Positions 50,601 through 61,860 of a DNA stretch of 64,000 nucleotides are shown piece by piece. Numbering within the stretch: the stretch's first letter is position 1; every line of letters starts with the position of its first letter. Below the pieces are notes generated by a model. The model was not told the DNA's origin. It saw nothing but the letters and a program-made list of their open reading frames with translations, and ran no database searches. Source of the DNA: Tubulanus polymorphus (Eukaryota > Nemertea > Palaeonemertea > Tubulaniformes > Tubulanidae); the NCBI RefSeq assembly GCF_964204645.1, contig NC_134034.1, forward strand, positions 13,645,962-13,709,961. The letters are read 5' to 3'. A program made the translations under genes and the position numbers.

Positions 50601-53600
50601 GTTCTCGAACATAACAGTTTGCTTGCAAGTAGCCCAGATCTGCCCTGATTATTACTCCTCAAGCCACCAGCATCCACCCTGACTATTACAAAATCTACAA
50701 TCGCCCTGTCATAATACTGGATTGCTGTCAAATCACTAATGTCTCCACGTGACCTTGGTATATTATATTTCAGGTGTACGCATACATAAAAGTTCAGGAG
50801 ACTTCGATATCTTTGCTCCGCGAATCATTTCAAACGCTGGTTTAATCAACACTTTCACCGGAATGCTACCGAAAGAGATTGCTGTCAAATCAAGTACGTG
50901 TTTTTTTTTTCACTTTGAAATTTACGCGGTTGTCGATCTGTAGCCGCACCCCTCTTCTGTGTGGTGAAGGTGTGCTGATAAAATGTCTGGTGTTCGTAGT
51001 TCATTTCCAATTGAAAATGAAGACGCGTGTAACAGGCTGTAGGTCAATATCACGCGTGAAATCACGGTTTTGGCGCGGGCGATTTTCTGATGACGTTTTC
51101 TTCGTTTCTCAGAATTGATGAAGTTTATTCAAAACAAGCGCGTCGAGTGCGGAGTTGGAGGGTTCTGCGTTTTTGTCGGTTTGAGCGGAAGCAATGAAAT
51201 GAACGGATTGAAAGCAGAAAACTGTTGGTCTTTCACCGGGTAAGAGGAGAGAATATGGTTTATTTTTGTTTAACCCGTATTTAGATGGTTGACTCTTTCA
51301 AATGGCCACTATGAAAATTCAAGCCTTTCAGAAAATGTACTATTCTAGAGTGACTGCTTTTAAAAGTAGCCAATATTGTTGATCTCGAGACTAAAGTAAA
51401 GCTGGACGTTCGAACGTAATAGTGGGATAGACATGTTCTTGGATTCAGCAATGAATTTCCATCTTCCCTCGGCAGGGATTCGAACCTGACTGATGGCATC
51501 GCTACACTCAGCCACAGCGCAAACCCCTGCCACGCTAGACCGCTTGCGCAGATTTGCTGCACAAATACTTATGACACCAATCAGAGTACTCGTTGTATAA
51601 CCACTGAGGCAAATTTCCCGAGCAATTATTAATGGAAAAACCCGGGCTAAAATGATTATTTTGGAGGATGGTCAAAGGATAAGTCGTAGTTTTATAATGA
51701 AAAAGATTTTACTGTAGATAATTTGTTGTGTTTTCCGTTGTTTTTAGGAATGATTTCGATCGAATTACGGAGGAATTTGTGAATAAATCGTTCGATGAAG
51801 CGATGGAAGATGATGTACCATTGTTGTTTACATCGTTTCCGTCTGCTAAAGACCCGACCTGGGACCAACGTTATCCCGGTAAAAAATCATTTCTTGAAAT
51901 TTAGAATTTCATCTAAACTTTTTGAATACAATACGCTTAACCTTTTCAGTGCTGAAAGTGCTGGAAATAATTTGAAAATTTTTAATAACTTCACCTCAAT
52001 TCATTGAATTGCAGGCATACCGGTTTATATTATTACATCTACACCATGGTGCGGTGTATCGTAAGTTACTATTATTTCACTAGTTTGACAGGTGCTGCCA
52101 TCTTTCAAAACAGATAGAAACTAATTACATCAATACACCGTAGTGCGATGTACTAATGTCTATTTATTAATTGATGAGACCTGTTTTTCTGGGATATTTT
52201 GCTTACTTTTTGGGGTACATACCTCATTTATGTCTTAACAGAATGCCAAAAATCGCGGACAACAACTGAATATCCGATATATTTCCAGTTCTGTACCAAT
52301 TAGATGGATTGGCAAAAAGACTCCTTAAGTCCAGTTGAATGAGAGAGAAAATCCTCCATTTTGTCAAATTTCTTGGATTTGAACATTGTTACCATGCCTA
52401 CGCCACCCTGATTTAGTTGTTGAGACCCCACAAGAAAAATAACTTCATTTTGTAGGCATGGTGACAATGTAAAAATTCAAGAAATTTGACAAAATGGAGG
52501 ATTTTCTCTCTCATTCAACTGGACTTAAGGAGTCTTTTTGCCAATCCATCTAATTGGTACAGAACTGGAAATATATCAGATATTCAGTTGTTGTCCGCGA
52601 TTTTTGGCATTCTGTTAAGACATAAATGAGGTATGTATCCCAAAGAGTAAGCAAAATATCCCAGAAAAACAGGTCTCATCAATTAATAAATAGACATTAG
52701 CAAAATCTATCACTGATTTATACATTGCACTGAAAGGGTTAAGTAAGTAACAATATACTGTATTATAACAGGCGCGTTTGAAGTTTTGTTGCATCGATCG
52801 CGTCCAATCAGTGATAAGGCGAGTGATTCTAAAACGTATAGTCATCCCTGACGATTGTCAAACGCGTTCGAAACTCAACAAAAATCAATTACAGAACTCA
52901 ATATAAAACTAAATTCAAATGAAAACTAAGTTCAGTTTCTTCTAGGGTTACAAATAAAAAACCCGCAGCAGATTTGTAGAGAAAGTTTATCATTTTAGTT
53001 TCTCTGATGATAGGGTTAAGAATTAACCTCTAGACTGTTAGAAAATTAACTTTTTCTGGGTTTTTTTTGTTAACTATACTGAGATTTATATCAGTTCTTC
53101 TAGGCTTTACCTTAGTTTCACAGATACCCTTATAAACATCAGGAAATCTACCGTCATTAAAGAGAGATAAGTATGAAGTTATCTGATGCATTACAGATAA
53201 ATCTACGTGTGCCATTGTAACTGAGGCGCCGTGGGAATGGTTCTCCGAGTGGGAGACAGGACGGGTGAAAAATCGCGGAGAGGAGTATGAAAATAGGAAA
53301 ATGAAGCTCAAACGTAAAATGTGGGACCAGGTGGTGCAACTGTACCCTCAACTTAAAGATAAGGTAAATCATATATTAGATTATGCCGAAATTTTTGATA
53401 CTGTCTTTTACTGCGGTAAAGTTGATACTGGTAAAAATTCTACCCCGAGTTGGTGTCAAATACTGAGTAAGAGTTTGTGAAATACAGTAGACTCTGTCTC
53501 TTACTGCGGTAAAGTTGAGACTGGTAAAATTCTACCCCGAGTTGCTGTCAAATACTGAGTAAGAGTTTGTGAAATACAGTAGACTCTGTCTCTTACTGCG

Positions 53601-54930
53601 GTAAAGTTGAGACTGGTAAAATTCTACCCCGAGTTGGTGTCAAATACTGAGTAAGAGTTTGTGAAATACAGTAGACTCTGTCTCTTACTGCGGTAAAGTT
53701 GAGACCGGTAAAATTCTACCCCGAGTTGGTGTCAAATACTGAGTAAGAGTTTGTGAAATACAGTAGACTCTGTCTCTTACTGCGGTAAAGTTGAGACTGG
53801 TAAAATTCTACCCCGAGTTGGTGTCAAATACTGAGTAAGAGTTTGTGAAATACAGTAAACTCTGTCTCTTACTGCGGTAGAATCTGAATTATACTTAAAT
53901 TCACATTTATATTACGTCTCTGATCTGAAAAAAACATGTTTTTTTTGACAGGTTGAATATATTGAAGCTGGAACACCAATTACAAACAAATACTACATCG
54001 GATCAAACAAAGGAGAAATTTATGGTCTCGATCACACGAGGTCCCGATTTTCACCGGAGGTTGTCATGGAAATGCGACCAAAAACTGATATTCCCGGACT
54101 CTATCTATGTGGTACGAAGTTTTTCATATGTTTTTTGGCATTTACTTTTTAGTCCACTTGGAGGCTTTAGACACAAGATGGCCGTGTTGTGGGGTCTTTA
54201 TATACCATATAAGGTCATGTAGTGTTTATTAGGATCTGAATTATATGACTTTTGGGCTTCTTAATGGTTTGTCATACCTTACCTATTACACTGTCTCATC
54301 AGGTTTCATTTGAGGGATGGAAAAATGTTTTTTGAGGAAATTATCAACAGGTTTTAACTTTAAGTTTTGATATTCAATGATTGTTAAGTCACTGGTATAA
54401 ATCACATCTCCTCGCATGCAATTCGGATTATCTAATTCATTTTCTCTCCCCACCAGGGCGAGTTAGATATTGAAATATATAAGATTTTCCATTTATATTG
54501 GTAAAATTTGTAACTCATGACATGTTCTATGAATGTGGCTTAATTCAAGGTAATTCCTTTCTATATATGTTCACCAGGGGGCGTTGAACGGCAATCAGTT
54601 GCAAATTTGTAACTCATGACATGTTCTATGATTGTAGTGAGTTCAAGGGTCATTTCTTATAACATCTAAATAGCCTCGAACAATTCGAGCAATTTACCCA
54701 GTGTGTCCTTGGACCCCTATAGAGTTTTAATTTTTATGAAGAATAAGATATGAATCGTTTTTTTTCTTTGCGAATGTATTTCAGGTCAAGACGTATTCAC
54801 TTGTGGATTTTCCGGCGCGATGGTTGGTGGTGTTTTGTGTGCTGCGCAAATTCTCAATCGAAACCTCTTCAATGACTGCATGAAATTCAAAAATCAACTC
54901 TACCCGAAAACCAATAAAAAGTCGCAATAA
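47699..54930 (+). CDS. RETSAT: Retinol saturase (all-trans-retinol 13,14-reductase), complete
   Basis: Twelve exons: 47699-47906, 48204-48386, 49220-49329, 49463-49594, 49770-49971, 50203-50400, 50774-50893, 51113-51239, 51748-51878, 53197-53363, 53952-54111 and 54785-54930. All phases agree and give 627 residues (human about 610). An N-terminal membrane anchor lies at about 17-36, then a Rossmann FAD-binding fold with [10 protein letters not shown] at about 85-94 and the LEQHDQAGG that ends it. Family signatures follow: [27 protein letters not shown]-type [63 protein letters not shown] (split by an intron upstream) and a C-terminal [20 protein letters not shown] second FAD-contact region. 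The enzyme saturates the 13-14 double bond of all-trans-retinol at the ER membrane, and some invertebrate relatives act on carotenoids. No broken exon was seen. Confidence 0.95.
48010..48150. repeat. Dispersed GACACCTGGTGGATCCTCACTT repeat in RETSAT intron 1
   Basis: Two units matching those at 39955-40090, including TTGATGTCCTACTGCACAC and GCCACAAGTGGAATC. Confidence 0.75.
48493..48622. repeat. Fold-back MITE in RETSAT intron 2
   Basis: GTTAACAAATGAAACCCA faces TGGGTTTCATTTGTTAA; the interior has CTCTGATGATGAGG. A diverged relative with the same terminal motif lies at 52946-53074. Confidence 0.75.
48798..49087. repeat. Long fold-back in RETSAT intron 2
   Basis: Arms of about 135 bases (CCTGGGGCCAGTTGCA, CTTAAGTCCAAAAGTGGTC and so on) are near-perfect reverse complements meeting at GGCCCCTGGGGCC. 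The arms themselves contain repeated GACTGGTCTTAAG blocks. A partial relative is visible near 63315-63470. Confidence 0.85.
49998..50166. repeat. 44-bp tandem repeat in RETSAT intron 5
   Basis: About four units of GGGGATCGTTTCAGTAGATC followed by GATGATGTCATAGGGGGATTTTAT. Confidence 0.85.
51455..51545 (-). repeat. Degenerate tRNA-like sequence
   Basis: On the minus strand TGGCTGAGTGTAGCG is followed by GGTTCGAATCC only 28 bases later, too close for a functional tRNA. It is probably the remnant of a tRNA-derived SINE, in RETSAT intron 8. Confidence 0.45.
51937..52742. mobile_element. piggyBac-like MITE carrying a nested element
   Basis: Starts TTAA-CCTTTTCAGTGC and ends GCACTGAAAGGG-TTAA. 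Its inner sequence (GACAGGTGCTGCCATCTT, TTACATCAATACACCG, CAAAATCTATCACTGATT) matches the reverse complement of the copy at 44667-44933. It is about 540 bases longer because of an insertion at 52156-52697. In RETSAT intron 9. Confidence 0.85.
52156..52697. mobile_element. TA-flanked fold-back element nested in the piggyBac-like MITE
   Basis: Arms of about 230 bases beginning ATGTCTATTTATTAATTGAT are near-perfect reverse complements around a loop of about 60 bases. TA flanks both sides (52154-52155 and 52698-52699), while the related MITE at 44667 has an uninterrupted site there. This suggests a Tc1/mariner-like non-autonomous element with a TA duplication. Confidence 0.8.
52946..53074. repeat. 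Fold-back MITE, diverged relative of 48493-48622
   Basis: GGTTACAAATAAAAAACCC faces GGGTTTTTTTTGTTAAC, with TTCTCTGATGATAGGG inside; in RETSAT intron 9. Confidence 0.6.
53409..53880. repeat. 92-bp tandem repeat in RETSAT intron 10
   Basis: TTACTGCGGTAAAGTTGA recurs at 53409, 53501, 53593, 53685 and 53777, with a last partial unit at 53869, an exact 92-base period. Units are almost identical and the first begins about 45 bases after the exon 10 donor. Confidence 0.93.
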
Positions 54931-56154
54931 TCGGAAACATTGATTTAAATGAGATTATGCTAAAATATGGCAAAATATTTGGCGAGCAAAATGGTTTAAT
55001 ACAAACAGTACAATGTATGAAGCGGTTTATAGAATCTTTCAGAGAATATGGCCACCCCCTCAATTGCCCCCCTCTCTGTGCATGTCAGGGAAAATCGAAT
55101 CAAATAAAAATGGCCACCCTGATTGTATCGCGGTAAAACAAATCTCACGATAGGGGACAATTAGATAATGTGAAAAGGACTTTAAAAGTCGACAAATTCA
55201 ATCTTAGGCAAATTTAATTCGGCAAATTTAAATTTGGGATATCGTGGAGGCCGCCATCTTTTGTGAAAGCTTCTGTAGATCAAAATAAAAGCCACGATGT
55301 CTATGTGTGGGGGGGGGGGATGTTGATCGTGGAACTAAAAAGTGTTTGCTCATTGAAATTCTACTCGGAATAATTTTGATATTTGATAATCAATATTTCC
55401 GCTGAAGAAGGTTGTTAATGTTTGCCAGTGGAAGTTGTCGTAAAGTGGCTGTTTGAGTTACCTAGAGGAAATTTGTTTAGATAATTATTAATTTCAATAA
55501 TCATTTTTACACTGTAAAGATAGCTGATATTTAATTAACTTATTTAATATATTTAATTTATCGTTTGAAGCTAATTGTAGAACGAACAATGATAGTACAG
55601 TACGAAGACCCTCGTTAAGAAGAATCTTGTGGGTTGAGGTGATGTTGTCATATCCAACTCCGGAGCTGGGACATCATGCTGCCGGAATCACCGGTGATCG
55701 CCGGAGCTGGGACATCATGCTGCTGGAATCACCGGTTTAACGGAATCGTTTTAACCCGGTTTAACTGTACCTGAAAGTATGTCTGTTATAACTGACATTC
55801 AAACTCGCCTGATCGTCGGAGTTCATCATCATCATCATCATTGTTGTTGTTATGTTGACTTCCAAATGAAGACTTTCATTCTCTACACTGAGTGAGTGAA
55901 TTCACTAAGAAATACAAAATTTGGACTGAAAAATAGTGGCAACAACTTGGGCCACGTTTCTGATGACGATTTAAGCGAGTTTGACTGTAGTAAGGGTATC
56001 ATTAGATTATTCATTTTTCTCATTTGCTTGTTCAATGAATTCATGTTTGGTGGTGTTTTCATCAATCGATGTAAAATCATGTTATTAATTGAATAAATGA
56101 TAATACTCACAATCTTGTATTTGACCTAATATTAATGATGATCTTGTTTTGATT

Positions 56155-56445
56155 TGAGCTGTGGATCCAGTTTCTAAAATTGTGTGGGGTTTGATATGTC
56201 TCTTGCTCCAGTTCCACAGTTATGTGGATTTAATTTTGATTATGGATTCAGTTCCACAGTTTTGGGGTTTAATTTGACTCTGGACTCAGTTCCACAGTTA
56301 TGTGGGTTTAATTTGACTCTGGACTCAGTTCCACAGTTGTGTGGGTTTAATTTGACTCTGGATCCAGTTCCACAGTTGTGTGGGTTTAATTTGACTCTGG
56401 ATCCAGTTCCACAGTTGTGCGGGTTTAATGTAACTGGAACTTTTC
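56155..56445. repeat. CAGTTCCACAGTT minisatellite, best-preserved array
   Basis: About seven units of 41-42 bases, GTTCCACAGTTGTGTGGGTT followed by TAATTTGACTCTGGACTCA, in tandem. The unit's open frames on both strands are by-products. Confidence 0.9.
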
Positions 56446-56585
56446 CCATGTAGAATTTCAGGGGGAGGGTGTACGCACCCCCCTAGGACCCGCCTCTGAT
56501 AGATACGTTATGCCGACAATTCCTGGAAAAAATACGCAAAGATAAGAATCCGTATTAACAAACAAAAAAAAAAAATCTTTTGAAA

Positions 56586-56633
56586 ATGTCTCGCGTTCCC
56601 TTTCATCTGGAATATTCAGACGTCGATTTCAAT
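56586..56633 (+). CDS. Possible short first coding exon
   Basis: ATG in the context GAAAATGTC is followed by 16 codons (MSRVPFHLEYSDVDFN) and a good GTGAGT donor. The residue mix looks protein-like and is followed by a G/C-rich stretch. No downstream exon in this window could be joined to it, so it may start a gene with a long first intron or be a chance frame. Confidence 0.3.
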
Positions 56634-57149
56634 GTGAGTACTCGCGCACGTGTGTTTGCTCCTTGCGGGGGGCGCACAAGTGCAACTGTCGCCGCTCCAT
56701 GAAAGGATTTACTCGTTAAAAACTGTTACGAAGTACTTTTCAAAACGCTCTCGACTTCGTGTTTGCCTTTACTGAACTCATTGTCTTCGTTCGGATGGAG
56801 AGTGTACCGTACACTCAACATCGTTCTGCAGGACGATACTTGTTGTTTGGTCCACGGGCTCGCTCAATCGCGCGCACGAGAAAAAAATATTTATTATATG
56901 TATTATAATATATACAATCATGAAGGCGACAAGTTAAAACATCGAAACGTTGAAATTATTTCTTTTTTCAAATCCAAATTTTCCGTTTAACGGTGATTTA
57001 GAATCGGGCGACCTCTTTACCTTATATGCAAATTTGAACGAATCAGAAAGAAGATCCACCTTGGTAATTATTGCCCATTGGTCCGTGTCGGACCAACCGC
57101 ACCGGTAACTACGCCGCTGTTAATAGGCGCGTGATCAGAAGTCTTGTTG

Positions 57150-57460
57150 AAAGAATATGAGAGGGTAGGCCTACCTTTGGTGAATAGTGTCGACCACGCT
57201 TGACTGGTCACCACTGACCGGACATATTTACAAACGCCGTCAATCGGGACTTAGACTGGTTACCGGTATCTATCTCAATATTGAATGGGACAGGCAACCA
57301 GTCTAATCGCGGCTTGTCTATGGTCTAGTGGTTAGCACGTACGCCTGGCATGCGGTCGCAGGTTCGAATCCTGTTAGTGTTAGGTAACGGGCGGCCTAGA
57401 GCTAGGGTTGGGAACGGCTTGGAGCTGTTTTTTAGGCCGTCTTGGCGTAACACTCCCCTT
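57150..57460 (+). mobile_element. Composite tRNA-related repeat (SINE-like), partial copy C
   Basis: Shares CCTTTGGTGAATAGTGTCG, TGACTGGTCACCA and CCGGACATATTTACAAA with copies A and B. A 54-base TAGACTGGTT...AACCAGTCTA element then interrupts it (57252-57305) before the tRNA-like head: A box TGGTCTAGTGGTTAGC, B box GGTTCGAATCC. Confidence 0.7.
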
Positions 57461-58189
57461 AAGCCGGAGTTATTTCTTTGTGAAAACACCAGGGCGTATC
57501 AGCGGGGGTTGCGCAAACCCTCCCTGTCATGTAAGGCGCCCTTTTAGTTTTGCGATATGCCCTATTTTGGGTTGCACCCTCCCTGAATCAGACCCTAAGA
57601 TCCGCAAAAATCAAAGTTATCAGGTAGACTGATACTTGGTAATGAAATGGATTCAAGTTTAGAAACTAGCCGTTGAAAACCCACAGGACCATGAAAATAT
57701 TGTGGGTTATATTTATGTTTTCAGCAAGTACGCGAGTGCGCGCGCGCCTTCCGGCTGGAGGCATCGCAAGCAACTGGCATGCGAGGATTGAAGTCACCTG
57801 CCTACTGTTGACATTGCGACATCATCCCCTTTCCTCTTCTCTCGTCTGCTTAGCAGAGTACCACGACAAACATTTTAACCGTCAACAACTCAAACAACTT
57901 CAACCTGCAGAGTCCGACCCGAGCCGGCTCGATCTCTCCGCCGCGGCAGTGCTTAGCCTCGAAATTAATTTCAAGCGCTTTTTACACACTTGTCAATGAC
58001 GTCAAGAGAGATAGAGAGATAGAGTTGGTCCGCTTCTAGTAAACCCGGAATAATTCGGTATAATTTCACTCTGCGCCAGAGTTGAAGTTGGTCTCGATTT
58101 GAAGCGACGCTGAATGAAAAGGGAAAATATGATTTTTGTTGTTTTAAGTCGCAAGACCAACAGCCGTGGGTTCTTATGATTCTGGGCCC

Positions 58190-58340
58190 ATGCAGTTCCA
58201 CAGTTGTGTGGGCTTTATTTTGACTGTGGATCCAGTTCCACAGTTATGCGGGTTTAATTTGACTGTGGTTCGAGTTCCACACATGTGGACTAGTTTATTT
58301 CCACGGTTTGATTTTGATGTGACTCTGAATCAAGCTCCGG
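58190..58340. repeat. CAGTTCCACAGTT repeat
   Basis: Four degenerate units with CAGTTCCACAGTTGTGTGG and TTTGACTGTGG. Confidence 0.75.
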
Positions 58341-60750
58341 ATGGACACTGCAATGTACAAACTGATTAATGATTTGATTTTCACATCGAATCGATTTATG
58401 AAGACGCAAAAAGACGAAATATTCAGCGAGAAAACAAAAACTCGTCCGCATCAAAATGATCCGTATCTCGTCTGCCGAGAACAAGACCGTCACGTGGGGC
58501 GCAAACAGATTTAAATAAAACCGGAGACAAATGGTGGAAAATCTCTCGGAAATATGCACCGTATTTCTGACGGTATAATCCGTTGTTTGCGGAACCATTA
58601 CTGGTGAGGATTAAGGGCGCACTTGAGTCGAGTTGGTCAGTCGGTGTCCATCGTGGGAAGAATGACCGACAGCCATTGAAACCTTGCAGGCATCTGGCGG
58701 CTATTTAACGACTAAAGTAAAATCTTGCTGAGCCGGCCGCGGAGAAGTAGAAGGTATGATTGTACTTTGAACGCGGATTTGAGTAAGAGCAAAGTTAGAG
58801 AAATGTTTTGCCAACACGGAGGTGCTTTCAAAGAACTACAGTTTGCGTTGGAATAACACCTTAGGATTATCCCATTTGATTTAACGATTGCCTTTTGAAT
58901 AAAATCAAGAAAATAATCCCAGAGAAAATTAGTTAATGATCAAGAATGCTTTGACCAACATGTATTTCATAGCTCACGGTTTGGGTAAAAGTAACGCTAT
59001 ACCGTGTCTGGCTAAAGATCCAACATTAGATCTGGTCCAGTTTTTGGGTACCCAGTTTTTGGTTTGGGATTTCGGATTTCGAGAATCGAAGTACCCCTTC
59101 CAGTGGAAGTCCCAAAACCACAATTCGGTACTGAGTCATACCATGGATGTATAAACTAGTTTATACGTTCATGGTCATACTGTTTACCGCTCAACCGAGG
59201 AATATTGGATTAACCCAGAATTATCATTATAGATGAATGGGCGAATTTATTTGTAATTATGCACAGGTTATTTTTGTGTAAATCCCATAAACAACAAGTT
59301 AAAAGAAAAACCAGGATTCCCAATTTCGGAATTATTTTCGATTTCATAATTCGCAGCTATTAAGTTAAACGAGTAAGTTTGAGTTCGATATTCGTCGATC
59401 TATGGCTATAAGGGAGATGGATGGTCCCCCTAGCTCTTCCCCTTGTAGACCCCGGGGCTATCACCAGCACGTGCGCGGCGAACGCTTTGTCGACTATCGA
59501 CAATCGAATACCATACATTTCAAATCATAATTACAAACAAATTCGCCCATTCATCTAAACACGTCAACTCGATGATTTCCTATTGACGAGATAATAATAT
59601 AAATTACTACGGCATTCTAAATTAATACGGCATTCTAACGGGTGAATGGACGAGTAGGACTGGAAGGGGGTATTTCAATTGTCAATTTTAGTCGAGCATC
59701 ACATCGGGTTTAATTGCTATATCATCCATCTATAAGTCGAATGAACTGTCGCGAAGGTCCATATATATATATATATATGTATAGGCTAAATTCTCATACG
59801 TACGTACATATAGACAGTAATTACAAACATTGATACCGGTATCAATAATCTTCATCATTCTTGCGAGAAATGCTGATAACATTTCTAATATCTGGAGTCT
59901 GTGATTCATTTTCAATCAAAAATGTCTCAGGTGAAGCACTGGACGCATGCGAAGTGTGGACGATCAGTTTTTTTTTGAAAGTGCGCTGATGAAATGTCTA
60001 ATGTCTGATGTTTGTAGTTCATTTTTAATTAGATATGTCTCAGGCGAAGTGCATAGAGTTGAAATCAGAATCCTCTAACAGCTTTTTGATTGTAAGATTT
60101 ATTCCTACAACAGTCACTAATTATCTATGAAAACCAAGTGCGGGGGATGTGTAACTGGACCGCTATCTGTTAACTTCCTTTCTTCATTTCGAAATTGAAA
60201 GTTTCCCCCGAAAACTACGAAATTCTGCCGGGGTTATTTCAGTCGTGGTACAGGCGTCATCTCCACGGAGCGCCAGCCCCATTCATATATATCGTGATAC
60301 TTTTAAACAGCCGATCACAAAGACTTACTTGCTTTTAAACTTTGACATATGTTATTGAAAAAATTCAGGGTGAAATTCGATCCGGAATTCTTTTAGTTCG
60401 AATAATACGCGAACCTATTGATTAAAACCACGGCGTGTACCCCGCAGCGAGTTCACGGGGTTGAATGCTACGTTTTTTTAGATATGACGTTCTTAAATGC
60501 GTTTAAAAATGCGTCAAGCTGTGATGCGGAGCCTTAGGGGGTAAAGGTGTTCGCGTGTAGCACCCAGAGAGGGCGTGGCGGAGCGCAGGTTCGTCTCTGA
60601 TCAATGGATCGGTCATATTCATTCTGCATGTCTCAGGTCCCTGCGAGTCAGCCTACAACCGTTCTGAGTTCTGAATTTGACTGCGATCATAGAAATGGTA
60701 CTGGATTCTATCCTTAGTTAATGCCTTTCATTGGTTATTGACCTCTTACC

Positions 60751-60821
60751 GGCTGTTGACTAACAGCCACCATCAGGTGGATTGATGAGTCCACCTGATG
60801 GCGGCTGTTGTTGACAGCCGA
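60751..60821. repeat. Hairpin with GACAGCCGAAATG core
   Basis: CGGCTGTTGACTAACAGCC and ACCATCAGGTGGA face their reverse complements. The arrangement (CACCTGATGG...GCCGAAA) resembles the fold-backs at 12653 and 42676. Confidence 0.65.
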
Positions 60822-61724
60822 AATGTGTGGTTTCATTCTTATACATTTTATCGTATAAGATTTGAATTGTTGGATTTCTTCAATTATCTACAGTTTACGC
60901 GGATTAGAGTGTTTTTAAGTTCTAAAATATCATGACGTATGTAAACAACGAATTTGCGTTAAAGCAATTGGAAAAGGCCCGTAATTTCTTAAGTGGACAT
61001 CATCCTTCCTCGGACCGTGGATGCGCCTCTGTTAGGTGAAAAACAGAATGCGTTTTTCACATCATAAATCACAGTATACCCGATACGGTATCCCGGTGTC
61101 GCGGTTCGGGTTCTCGATCTCACAAACCATTATCTCTTCTCCCGAACGGCTCAGTTTAAAGCGCGTCGACATATGTTATCATTTTATAAAACAATTACTC
61201 AATAATGGGCCACCGTGCACGGTGATAATGACTCGATCTTCAAACGTATTGTCGTCGGCAATGGACCGCCCGGGAAGCTGGGCTCCATCATCGCGTCGTT
61301 AGTGCTGTTAACCCCACCGAGGGGTCTCTATCGTGGCCACGAATTCGTGTTTACTAATTAGGTTAACTGAAATCTGTGGACCAGATTCTGGACTTTGAGA
61401 GTTCGCCCTGATCGCTAGCGAGCTCATCTGTCGCGGTTTTTAAATTTTGAAATTAACGACGCTTTTAACGGGCGACCGTCTGCCGTAGTGTTTTAATTCA
61501 CTAATGGCCACCGAAAATTTTCAAAAAGAAGATTGTAATTTTTCTCCAATTATCAAACTGCAGTGTTCGATCATCAGCTGGAAAATTAGAAAATTTAGTT
61601 GATCCTTGTTTTTTTTATGAAAAAAGATTTAAACCGAAATACAATGATATTGGACCAAGCGTTTCTTGAGTTTAAATTATTTTTCAGACGACGGATTTTC
61701 AATCAAATCAAAATCCAGATTCAA

Positions 61725-61860
61725 ATTGGATCCAGAGTCAAATTGTACCCATAAAACTGTGGAACTGCGTTCAGAGTCAAATAAAGCCCATAAAACTGTG
61801 GAAGTGGATCAAGGGCAAAGTAAAACCCACGCAACTGTGGAACTGGGCAAAGCTCGACAA
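61725..61860. repeat. CAGTTCCACAGTT repeat, reverse orientation
   Basis: Three units reading AAACTGTGGAACTG and GAGTCAAAT, the reverse complement of the arrays at 56155 and 58190. Confidence 0.75.

Noticed and set aside
57673-57999. 108-codon plus-strand frame
   Set aside because: No domain or splice support; low-complexity composition.
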